Of a stretch of DNA of 15,825 nt, positions 7,814 to 14,542 are shown piece after piece. Source of the DNA: Oscillospiraceae bacterium (GTDB taxonomy: Bacteria; Bacillota; Clostridia; Oscillospirales; Oscillospiraceae); the NCBI GenBank assembly GCA_029065305.1, contig JAIEIQ010000283.1, positions 1-15,825 on the forward strand. Direction: 5' to 3'. Made by a program: the position numbers and the translations under genes. The notes under the pieces were generated by a model. It saw only the letters and a list, made by a program, of their open reading frames with translations. It was not told the DNA's origin and did not search any database. Within the stretch, counting starts at the first letter, position 1. Every line of letters begins with the position of its first letter.

Positions 7814-8593
7814 TCACCCCTCCCGGTTCAGCTTCTCCACATAGGCGGCGGGCCTGGCCGTCAGCTCCACCCAGGCGGGGCGGAAGCCGCTTTTGACAGC
7901 GTTCCGGACGGACTTGACGTTGGACCAGGCGGCGCAGTAGAAGGGGACCTTCCCCCGGGCCAGGATCTCCAGGGCCAGCCGGCTGGTCAGCGCGGCGGCA
8001 ATCCCCCGCCGCCGGTAGGCCGGCAGAACGTCCACGCCGATCTGCCACATGCCCCCGCAGTCGGCGGAGCAGGCGGCGAAGCCCGCCAGCGTCTCCCCGT
8101 CGTAGGCCCCCAGCCCCAGCACATCCAGCTCCCTGCGCTTCTCGCACAGGGCGTTGCTCCACTCCGGGCGGTACAGTGGCCCGAAGTCCTCCGGCCCCAG
8201 GAGCCGGACCGGGAGAGGGCAGTCCAGGGGCCTCAGCCAGTCCAGATCCGGCAGAAAATACTCCGCCATGAAGCACACCCGCAGCCCCTTTTCCTCCAGC
8301 GCGTCGTTCAAAACGTGCAGGTTCGGCGTCTCGAAGCAGTGCTCCGCCGGAAAGCGGCGGAGGTAGGCGGATACGAGCTCCCGGCACTCCTCCGACACGG
8401 AGGCCACCACGTTGTTCCCGTAGGAGATCAGGTGGCAGTCGAAGGGCAGCTCCAGATACCGCCGGGCCCCGGGATTGGCCCGTGAGTCCACAACAACAGG
8501 TGTACCGCGCAAAAAATCCTCCTTTTCGCAGCCCGCGTCCACGGCGGACTGCCGGAGGGCGGCGTCCAGAATGCTCTGACTGGTGTATTTCAT
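7814..8593 (-). CDS. GNAT family N-acetyltransferase
   Basis: A 259-residue protein with the GCN5-related fold in its C-terminal half. The acetyl-CoA pyrophosphate loop is visible as RRRGIAAAL (194-202), following the strand WQIGVDVLPAY. The later part of the fold, FYCAAWSNVKSVRNAVKSGF (218-237), is also characteristic. The N-terminal ~120 residues are less conserved and probably form the substrate side; the double-domain length (about 260) is common among uncharacterised Firmicutes GNAT proteins. The acceptor cannot be predicted. The start has a GGGGGA site upstream and a matching promoter at 8629-8657. The gene converges on the methyltransferase and shares its terminator. Confidence 0.87.
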   Translation of the reverse strand: MKYTSQSILDAALRQSAVDAGCEKEDFLRGTPVVVDSRANPGARRYLELPFDCHLISYGNNVVASVSEECRELVSAYLRRFPAEHCFETPNLHVLNDALEEKGLRVCFMAEYFLPDLDWLRPLDCPLPVRLLGPEDFGPLYRPEWSNALCEKRRELDVLGLGAYDGETLAGFAACSADCGGMWQIGVDVLPAYRRRGIAAALTSRLALEILARGKVPFYCAAWSNVKSVRNAVKSGFRPAWVELTARPAAYVEKLNREG

Positions 8594-8628
8594 GTTGATT
8601 CCCCCATGCTTTCCACGGATTTTCCACC

Positions 8629-8657
8629 ATTCTACCCCGCCGGACCGCCCGCGTCAA
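8629..8657 (-). promoter_or_regulatory. promoter of the GNAT acetyltransferase gene
   Basis: Minus strand TTGACG (8652-8657) and TAGAAT (8629-8634) with a 17-base spacer, each 5 of 6 to consensus. It is 12 bases from the divergent promoter of the aminotransferase gene, so one bound protein could affect both. Confidence 0.7.
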
Positions 8658-8669
8658 GGGCAAAGCACC

Positions 8670-8698
8670 TCGACATCCCGCCCCCTCCGTGGTATACT
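8670..8698 (+). promoter_or_regulatory. promoter of the MalY/PatB-type gene
   Basis: TCGACA (8670-8675) and TATACT (8693-8698) with a 17-base spacer, each 5 of 6 to consensus, leaving a leader of about 28 bases before the ATG at 8733. Confidence 0.7.
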
Positions 8699-8732
8699 GG
8701 TCCCACCGAACACGCGAAAGGAGCTGTTTTCT

Positions 8733-9926
8733 ATGGGTTTTGACTTTACCACCATTCTCCGGCGGCAGGACGCCGTCGCCGCCGAGGAGATCCCCATCCC
8801 CGGCGCCGCCGTCCGGGAGGGCTTCTCCCGCATCCCCATGTGGGTGGCGGACATGAGCTTCGCCACCGCGCCCTCCATCCCGGAGGCCATTATCCGCAGG
8901 GCGGAGCACCCCACCTACGGCTACTTCTCCCCCACAGACGCCTACTACAACGCCATTCTCACCTGGCAGCGGGAGCGCAACGGCGTCCAGGGCCTGGAGC
9001 GGGAGCACATCGGCTACGCCAACGGCGTGCTGGGCGGGGTGATGGCCGCGATGAGCGTCCTCTGCTCCCAGGGGGACAGCGTGCTGCTCCACTCCCCCAC
9101 CTACATCGGCTTCACCCAAGTGCTCCGCAGCAGCGGCTACCACATCGTCCACAGCCCCCTCCGCCGGGACGGGGAGGGCGTTTGGCGGATGGACCTGGCA
9201 GACATGGAACGGCGGATTGCTGACAACCGGATCCATACCGCCATTCTCTGTTCCCCCCACAACCCCTCCGGCCGGGTCTGGGAGCGGTGGGAGCTGGAGG
9301 AGGCTATGGCCCTCTTTGAGCGGTACGAGGTCCGGGTCATCTCCGACGAGATCTGGTCGGACCTGCTGCTGGACGGGCACCGGCATACCCCCACCCAGTC
9401 CGTCTCCGCCTACGCCCGGGAGCACACCGCCGCCTTCTACGCCCCCTCCAAGACCTTCAACCTAGCGGGCCTGGTGGGCAGCTACTCCATCATCTACGGC
9501 GCCTGGCTCCGGGAGCGGACGGCCCGGGCGGCGGAGCTGAGCCACTTCAACAGCATGAACGTGCTGTCCATGCACGCCCTCACCGGCGGCTACAGCCCGG
9601 AGGGCGCGGCCTGGCTGGAGGCGCTGCTGGCAGTGCTCTCGGAGAACGCCCGCTGGGCCTGTGCCTATATCGCGGAGCACTTCCCGGGCGTGGAGGCCAT
9701 CCGGCCCCAGGGGACCTATATGCTCTTCCTGGACTGCGCCGGGTGGCTGGAGCGCAGGGGCCGGACCCTCGACCAGCTCCTCCGGGCCGGGGTGGAGGTG
9801 GGCGTCATCTGGCAGGATGGCCGGGACTTCGAGGGCCCCACCCATATCCGCCTGAATCTGGCTCTGCCCAAGAGCCTGCTGGAGGAGGCGTTTCACCGGC
9901 TGGACCGGTACGTGTTCAACGCCTGA
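8733..9926 (+). CDS. MalY/PatB-type PLP-dependent C-S lyase or aminotransferase
   Basis: A fold-type I PLP enzyme of 397 residues. Relatives in the MalY/PatB group cleave cystathionine or cysteine conjugates (C-S lyase), and some act as aminotransferases; it is cytoplasmic. Visible features are the group's N-terminal IPMWVADMSFATAP (34-47) and YGYFSPTDAYY (62-72), Asn177 and Pro178 in SPHNPSG, and Asp205 in VISDEIWSDL, which contacts the pyridine nitrogen. The Schiff-base Lys240 is in APSKTFNLAG, and a carboxylate-binding Arg lies in THIRLNLALP near the C-terminus. The start at 8733 follows AAAGGAG by 8 bases; the frame is open to 8583 but the upstream part has promoter sequence. Whether it is a lyase or a transaminase cannot be decided here. 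Confidence 0.9.
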   Translation: MGFDFTTILRRQDAVAAEEIPIPGAAVREGFSRIPMWVADMSFATAPSIPEAIIRRAEHPTYGYFSPTDAYYNAILTWQRERNGVQGLEREHIGYANGVLGGVMAAMSVLCSQGDSVLLHSPTYIGFTQVLRSSGYHIVHSPLRRDGEGVWRMDLADMERRIADNRIHTAILCSPHNPSGRVWERWELEEAMALFERYEVRVISDEIWSDLLLDGHRHTPTQSVSAYAREHTAAFYAPSKTFNLAGLVGSYSIIYGAWLRERTARAAELSHFNSMNVLSMHALTGGYSPEGAAWLEALLAVLSENARWACAYIAEHFPGVEAIRPQGTYMLFLDCAGWLERRGRTLDQLLRAGVEVGVIWQDGRDFEGPTHIRLNLALPKSLLEEAFHRLDRYVFNA

Positions 9927-10151
9927 GCCCGCCTCTTTTGACAAAAACCTGGACAACTTCAGAAAAAGTGCGCGCCCCCCTCCCCGCCATAACGGGAGGG
10001 AAACCCCGGCAAACCTCCGCCGGACACGGGTTTTGCACATTATCAACAAAGTTATCCACATCGTTATGTCAACATCTCCCCTTACAAAATCGGCTATTTC
10101 CCGCGCCATCGGGCGGGGGCTCCGTTTTTGCGGGACCACAGCCGCTGTCCG
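9927..10151. other. 225-bp convergent intergenic region with DnaA-box-like repeats
   Basis: Lies between the 3' ends of two convergent genes, so no promoter is needed here. It holds three TTAT-starting units at 10040, 10052 and 10064, exactly 12 bases apart, the middle one a perfect DnaA box (TTATCCACA). A G/C-rich inverted repeat, CCCTCCC/GGGAGGG with a 9-base loop, sits near 9978-10000 without an adjacent T-run. A weak CCCGC/GCGGG hairpin at 10100-10117 is followed 7 bases later by T5 on the plus strand. Neither hairpin is a convincing terminator, and no open frame with a plausible start was seen. Confidence 0.6.
10040..10074 (+). repeat. three 12-bp-spaced DnaA-box-like units
   Basis: TTATCAACA (10040, one mismatch to the DnaA box), TTATCCACA (10052, perfect) and the degenerate TTATGTCAACA (10064) follow each other at a fixed 12-base step. 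The composition is AT-rich in an otherwise G/C-rich neighbourhood. DnaA binding is inferred from the consensus alone. Confidence 0.5.
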
Positions 10152-12617
10152 TTATTTCTTCAGTCCCAGCTTCTCCACGGCCTCCTCCCGCATCTTGTAC
10201 TTGAGGATCTTCCCGGCGGCGTTCATGGGAAACGCCCTCACGAAGTCCACGTACCGGGGGACCTTGTGCTTGGCCATGTGGGAGAGAACGAAGTCCTTGA
10301 GCTCCTTCTCGGTCATCTCCTCCCCCTCCTTGAGGATGATGCAGGCCATGATCTCCTCGCCGTACTGCTCGTCCGGCACGCCGATGACCTGCACATCGCT
10401 GACCTTGGGGTTGGTGTAGATAAACTCCTCAATCTCCCGGGGGTAGATGTTCTCCCCGCCCCGGATGATCATGTCCTTGAGCCGCCCGGTGACCTTAAAG
10501 TTCCCGTTCTCGTCCTCGCAGCACAGATCGCCGGAGTGGAGCCAGCCGTCGGCGTCGATGGTCTCCGCCGTGGCCTTGGGCATCTTGTAGTAGCCCTTCA
10601 TGATGTTGTAGCCCCGGGCCACGAACTCCCCGCTGACCCCGATGGGGCACTCCTCCCCGGTGTCCGGGTCGATGATCCTGCACTCCACGTTGGCAAACCG
10701 GCTGCCCACCGTCTCCGTGCGCACGTCCAGGGGGTCGTCAAAGCTGCTCATGGTGCACCCCGGGGACGCCTCCGTCTGGCCGAACACGGAGATAATCTGC
10801 TTCATGTTCATCACATCGGCGGCCTTGCGCATCAGCTCCGGCGGGCAGTTGGCCCCGGCCATGATGCCGGTGCGGATGTGGGAGAAATCCGTCCTGGCGA
10901 AATCCTCGTGGTTCATCATGGCGATGAACATGGTGGGCACGCCGTTGAAGGTGGTGATCCGCTCCTGGTTGACACAGGCCAGGGCGGGCTTGGGGGAGAA
11001 GTAGGGCAGGGGGCACATGGTGGTCCCGTGGGTCATGGAGGCGGTCATGGACAGCACCATGCCGAAGCAGTGGAACATGGGCACCTGGATCATCATCCGG
11101 TCGGCGGTGGAGAGGTCCATGTGGTCCCCGATATACTTGCCGTTGTTGACCACGTTGTAGTGGGTGAGCATGACCCCCTTGGGGAAGCCGGTGGTGCCGG
11201 AGGTGTACTGCATGTTGGCCACGTCGTGGATCCCCACGTTGGCGGCGCGGCGGCGGACCTCCTGGGGGGACACCCGGCCGGAGAGGGCCACGGCTTCCTC
11301 CCAGGTCAGGCACCCGGCCTGCCGGTAGCCCACGGTGACGATATTGCGCAGGAAGGGGAGGCGCTTGCAGTGGAGGGGCTTCCCCGGCTGGGCGGTCTGA
11401 AGCTCGGGGCACAGCTCGGCGATGATCTCCGCGTAGCGGCTGTCCCGGTAGCTCTCGATCATCACCAGGGTGTGGGTGTCGGACTGGCGGAGGAGGTACT
11501 CCGCCTCGTGGATCTTGTAGGCGGTGTTCACCGTCACCAGCACCGCGCCGATCTTCGTCGCGGCCCAGAAGGTGATGAACCAGGCCGGCACGTTGGTGGC
11601 CCAGATAGCCACCTTGTCCCCGGGCTTCACCCCCATGGCGATGAGGCTCCGGGCGAACTGGTCCACGTCGTCCCGGAACTGGCTGTAGGTCCGGGTGTAG
11701 TCCAGGGTGGTGTACTTGAAGGCGTACTGGTCCGGGAACTCCTCCACCATCCTGTCCAGCACCTGGGGGAAGGTGCAGTCGATGACCGTGTCCTTCTTCC
11801 ACACATACTGTCCTGTCCCGGCGGTGTTGTAGTAGAGGCGGCTCTTGCGGCCCTCCCGCTCGTAGCGGGCCATGTGGACGGCGTAGTGGGTGAGGATCAT
11901 CTCCAGATCGTCCAGTCCCGCCACCCAGGCGGGGTCCCAGACCAGGGAAATAAAGCCGTCGTAGTTGACGCTCCGCAGGGCGTTCATCAGCTCCCGCATG
12001 GGCAGGGCCCCCTCGCCGGTAAGCTCCGGGGTCCCGGTGGCCGCGCCGTCGGTGAGGCGCACGTGGCGGACGTAGGCCCCCAGATTGGTGATGGTCTGCT
12101 CCGGGGCCTCCCTCTGCATCAGGCAGGTGCTGTGGGTATTCCAGCAGGCGGCCAGGTGGTCACAGGCGAAGTAGTCCAGCACCTCCACCAGCCTCCCGGT
12201 GTCCGCCATGCCGCCGATGGTCTCCAGCAGCAGGGTGACGCCGGCTCGCTCCGCCTGGGCGATGGGGCCCTCCAGGGCGGCGATCACCGCCTCTGTGTCC
12301 TCGCAGGTGGTGTGGAGCACCACATAGGGCACCAGCAGATTCCGCGCGGCCTCCAGGGCCGCGGCCAGCTCCCCGGCGGTCTCCGGCTTCACCGGGTCCC
12401 CCTCCACCCCCACGCAGGGGATGGAGAGATTCAGATCCGCCAGCTGCCGCCGGGCGGCTGCGGCCAGCTCCGGATTGACGGGACTGTTTTTCCCGGTGAG
12501 GACGGGATTCCTCACGCTGTCGATCTCCAGGCCGCTCAGCCTGGCGTCCGCGGCGGCGGCGCAGAACCGGCCCCAGTCCAGATCGGGCCAGTGTCGAATG
12601 GTATAAGAAAGCTTCAT
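10152..12617 (-). CDS. fusion of sugar-isomerase-like TIM barrel and acyl-CoA synthetase
   Basis: An 821-residue two-domain protein. Residues 1 to about 255 resemble the AP-endonuclease-2/sugar phosphate isomerase-epimerase TIM barrel (LLLETIGG 129-136; YDGFISLVWDPAW 219-231). Residues about 265-821 form a complete AMP-forming acyl-CoA synthetase: P-loop YTSGTTGFPKG (471-481), GQTEAS (613-618), SGDL with Asp697, hinge GRLKDMIIRGGENIYPREIE (711-730), and catalytic Lys803 in NAAGKILKYKMRE. The second half should activate a carboxylic acid with ATP and CoA; it looks closest to fatty or medium-chain ligases, but the substrate is unknown. Several expected metal ligands of the barrel appear changed (Asn160, Arg187, Val226), so it may bind rather than convert. 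It starts 16 bases after the LeuA-like gene with a G-rich site (12626-12631), so the two form one operon. Confidence 0.9.
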   Translation of the reverse strand: MKLSYTIRHWPDLDWGRFCAAAADARLSGLEIDSVRNPVLTGKNSPVNPELAAAARRQLADLNLSIPCVGVEGDPVKPETAGELAAALEAARNLLVPYVVLHTTCEDTEAVIAALEGPIAQAERAGVTLLLETIGGMADTGRLVEVLDYFACDHLAACWNTHSTCLMQREAPEQTITNLGAYVRHVRLTDGAATGTPELTGEGALPMRELMNALRSVNYDGFISLVWDPAWVAGLDDLEMILTHYAVHMARYEREGRKSRLYYNTAGTGQYVWKKDTVIDCTFPQVLDRMVEEFPDQYAFKYTTLDYTRTYSQFRDDVDQFARSLIAMGVKPGDKVAIWATNVPAWFITFWAATKIGAVLVTVNTAYKIHEAEYLLRQSDTHTLVMIESYRDSRYAEIIAELCPELQTAQPGKPLHCKRLPFLRNIVTVGYRQAGCLTWEEAVALSGRVSPQEVRRRAANVGIHDVANMQYTSGTTGFPKGVMLTHYNVVNNGKYIGDHMDLSTADRMMIQVPMFHCFGMVLSMTASMTHGTTMCPLPYFSPKPALACVNQERITTFNGVPTMFIAMMNHEDFARTDFSHIRTGIMAGANCPPELMRKAADVMNMKQIISVFGQTEASPGCTMSSFDDPLDVRTETVGSRFANVECRIIDPDTGEECPIGVSGEFVARGYNIMKGYYKMPKATAETIDADGWLHSGDLCCEDENGNFKVTGRLKDMIIRGGENIYPREIEEFIYTNPKVSDVQVIGVPDEQYGEEIMACIILKEGEEMTEKELKDFVLSHMAKHKVPRYVDFVRAFPMNAAGKILKYKMREEAVEKLGLKK

Positions 12618-12633
12618 TGTCTCTGCCCCCCGT

Positions 12634-14049
12634 TCACGCCTGCTCGTAGACGATCTTGTTCAAAGCGCTGATATAGGCCCGGATGCACGCGCCGATGATA
12701 TCGGTGGAGATGCCGTTGCCGGAGTAGAGCTTCCCCCCGGCCCGGAGCTTCACCAGGGCGGAGCCCATGGCCTCCCGGCCCTCGGTGACGGTCTGGATCT
12801 GGAAGTCGGCCAGCTCGTAGTGGTGGCCGATGATCTGCTCGATAGCCAGGAAGGCGGCGTCGATGGGGCCGTCCCCCGCCGCCATGCCCTGCTCCCGCTC
12901 CCCGTCCCGCTCCAGGGTCAGGTTGGCCATGGCGGAGATGCTGTTGCCGCAGGTGATGACGTGGCTGACAATCCGGTAGGCGGCGGGGACCTGCATGGCG
13001 GCGCTGGCTACAATGGCGTCCAGCTCCCGGGTGGAGACGAAGTGCTTCTTGGCGGCGATGCGCTGGAAGGCCTCGTAGACCCTGGCGTTGTCCTCCTCGC
13101 TGAGATCGTAGCCCAGATGGCGGACCACCTTCACCATCTCGGCGATGTCGTCCCCGGCGGACAGGCAGATGGCGGGCTTCCCCCCGTCGTCCACCCCGCT
13201 GTCAAAGGGGGAGCCGCTGCTGCGCTGGGTCTGGAGCATCCACTGGAGCTGCCCCGCCGCCCGGGCCAGCTCCGTGGTCCGCAGATCGCACCGGATGCCC
13301 AGGGCATCCCCCTTGGTGCGGATGAAGGCGGCGAAATCCTCGGTGAGGGGCACGTTCATGGGGCTGATGGCGGTCTTGACCACAGCGGCCCCGGCCTCCA
13401 CGGCGGCGGCGGCGCAGGCGCAGGCCATCTTCATCCCGTCGCACAGCTCCACCCCCAGCTCCACCCTGGAGAGGGCCGGGACGTTCTCCAGTGCGGCTCT
13501 GACGAACCCGGCGCACTCAAAGGCGGTCATGATCCCGGCGGAGTCGCAGAGAGTCACGGTCTCCGCCCCGGCCTCCACGGCGGCGGAGAGAACCTCATAG
13601 AGGAAGGCGCTCTCGGCCCGGGTGGCGTCCAGGGCCGAGAACTCCACCCGCTCGGTGTAATACCGGGCCTTGGCCACCAGGGCCTTCACCAGCTCCAGAA
13701 CGGCGGGGCCCTTCTTGTGGCACATGTACTCCATCTGCACCGGGGAGACGGGGACCATCACGTGGAGGGCGGGGCGGCGGGCGCCCTTGACGCTCTCCCA
13801 CGCCTGCTCCACGCTCTCCTCCGTGAGCCCCACGGCGGCGGAGAGGTGGGCGGCGCTGACCACGGAGGCGATGGTCTTGTTGCTGAGCACGTCGGTCTTG
13901 GGGTCCCGGATGGCGGGCAGCTCCACGGTGTCCACCTGGAGCCGGTCCAGGGTGCGGGCGATCTCCACCCGCTCCTTGAAGCTGAGGGCGGCGGACCGGA
14001 CCATGCCGATCTCCCGGAGGGTAATGTCTGCAATGTGGATGGTTTTCAT
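12634..14049 (-). CDS. LeuA-like protein with altered active site and regulatory domain
   Basis: A 471-residue relative of 2-isopropylmalate synthase: an HMGL-like TIM barrel (about 1-280) and a C-terminal LeuA-type allosteric domain (about 370-471, with AAGDGPIDAAFLAIEQ and LYSGNGISTDIIGA). Barrel landmarks are visible: DITLRE (8-13), VEFSALDATR (135-144) and LCDSAG (167-172). The canonical metal residues are not: LRDG is LREI (Glu13), and the HxH of the H-x-H-N-D motif is replaced by Glu201-Leu-Cys203 followed by Asp204. The NGxGERxGN loop is also absent. It may therefore catalyse a different condensation, use an altered metal site, or be a regulatory pseudoenzyme. Start 14047-14049 is chosen because AAGGAG lies 9 bases upstream; an in-frame ATG at 14070 lies upstream of that site. 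First gene of a T-box-controlled operon. Confidence 0.85.
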   Translation of the reverse strand: MKTIHIADITLREIGMVRSAALSFKERVEIARTLDRLQVDTVELPAIRDPKTDVLSNKTIASVVSAAHLSAAVGLTEESVEQAWESVKGARRPALHVMVPVSPVQMEYMCHKKGPAVLELVKALVAKARYYTERVEFSALDATRAESAFLYEVLSAAVEAGAETVTLCDSAGIMTAFECAGFVRAALENVPALSRVELGVELCDGMKMACACAAAAVEAGAAVVKTAISPMNVPLTEDFAAFIRTKGDALGIRCDLRTTELARAAGQLQWMLQTQRSSGSPFDSGVDDGGKPAICLSAGDDIAEMVKVVRHLGYDLSEEDNARVYEAFQRIAAKKHFVSTRELDAIVASAAMQVPAAYRIVSHVITCGNSISAMANLTLERDGEREQGMAAGDGPIDAAFLAIEQIIGHHYELADFQIQTVTEGREAMGSALVKLRAGGKLYSGNGISTDIIGACIRAYISALNKIVYEQA

Positions 14050-14058
14050 CGCTGAGGT

Positions 14059-14064
14059 CTCCTT
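14059..14064 (-). promoter_or_regulatory. ribosome binding site deciding the LeuA-like start
   Basis: AAGGAG on the minus strand, 9 bases before the ATG at 14049. The alternative ATG at 14070 is upstream of this site and has no comparable site of its own, so the shorter protein is preferred. Confidence 0.8.
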
Positions 14065-14095
14065 CTGCATGAATTTGAATGGGGGCCGGGAAACG

Positions 14096-14133
14096 AAAAA
14101 CGCCCCGGGAGCAGTCTGACCGCTCCCGGGGCG
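14096..14133 (-). terminator. T-box regulated intrinsic terminator
   Basis: A 12-bp perfect stem (CGCCCCGGGAGC, 14101-14112, with its complement at 14122-14133), a 9-base loop, then TTTTTCG on the minus strand. It stands between the T-box sequence and the LeuA-like gene, the place where read-through is decided. Confidence 0.92.
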
Positions 14134-14388
14134 ATAAAATCACTTTACCGCGGTACCACCCGGATTTACACATAACGTGTACACTCTGCCGGCTCCAGCA
14201 AGCCGGTGCCCATAGGTAACGGGGGCAGGCCCGTGGCGTCCTACTGGGTCCGCGCTCGGACCGTTGGGGCGCCCCGCTCCGGCGCCAGCCGTCAGGGGAA
14301 AGCTCACCGGCTCGCACCGTCCGCCGGTTCTCTGAGAGTCTTTCTGTCCTGACTGAACGCCTTCCACGCGTTTGGATGATTTGCTTGT
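14096..14388 (-). promoter_or_regulatory. T-box riboswitch leader
   Basis: A tRNA-sensing leader that lets transcription continue when its cognate tRNA is uncharged. The hallmark GGGTGGTACCGCGG is on the minus strand at 14148-14161, followed by a strong terminator (14096-14133). Upstream, a Stem I can be drawn: GTCAGG pairs with CCTGAC, enclosing an apical ACCGGC/GCCGGT arm preceded by an AGAGA segment. The TGGT in the T-box implies pairing with a tRNA whose discriminator base is A, which fits Leu or Ala and argues against Gly, Ser or Trp. By eye the best specifier is CTT (Leu, 14300-14302), with GCT (Ala, 14301-14303) as the alternative. Confidence 0.93.
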
Positions 14389-14393
14389 TGGGG

Positions 14394-14423
14394 ATTATAG
14401 CACAGGGGAAAAGGGGCTGTCAA
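14394..14423 (-). promoter_or_regulatory. consensus promoter of the T-box operon
   Basis: TTGACA (14418-14423) and TATAAT (14394-14399) on the minus strand are both perfect sigma-A boxes, with an 18-base spacer. Transcription would start near 14387, at the beginning of the T-box leader. It is the strongest promoter in the window, as expected when control is by attenuation. Confidence 0.88.
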
Positions 14424-14426
14424 GGG

Positions 14427-14443
14427 GGATTTTTTGAAAATCC
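14427..14443. repeat. inverted repeat between divergent T-box and amylase promoters
   Basis: GGATTTT TTG AAAATCC, a perfect 7-bp inverted repeat with a 3-base centre. It lies just upstream of the -35 box of the T-box operon and within the probable promoter of the divergent amylase gene, so it may be an operator. No matching regulator is encoded in the window. Confidence 0.4.
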
Positions 14444-14458
14444 GGGGGAGACTATAAG
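14430..14458 (+). promoter_or_regulatory. weak candidate promoter for the GH13 gene
   Basis: TATAAG (14453-14458) is a 5-of-6 -10 box. The -35 position 17 bases upstream is only a T-run (14430-14435), and the closer TTGAAA (14434-14439) leaves too short a spacer of 13. This is the best candidate in the 154 bases before the GH13 start. A GC hairpin (GCCGTCC/GGGCGGC, 14502-14518) follows in the leader. Confidence 0.3.
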
Positions 14459-14542
14459 GAAAATTGTGGGGCGGTCGATAGAGATAAGAGGTATTTTATG
14501 CGCCGTCCGCCGGGCGGCACGCCATCAAAAAGGAGAAAAGCT

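Noticed and set aside
7764..9425. 553-codon open frame on the minus strand crossing the terminator and two genes
   Set aside because: It spans the perfect terminator and the promoter region and overlaps the real acetyltransferase frame; low-complexity translation.
9978..10000. G/C-rich hairpin as terminator of the PLP enzyme or ligase gene
   Set aside because: The CCCTCCC/GGGAGGG stem has no adjacent T-run on either strand, so it was noted in the intergenic entry but not called as a terminator.
10128..12671. 847-codon open frame on the plus strand
   Set aside because: It lies opposite the ligase fusion, which has all acyl-CoA synthetase motifs; the antisense translation is low-complexity Gly/His/Val-rich and matches nothing.
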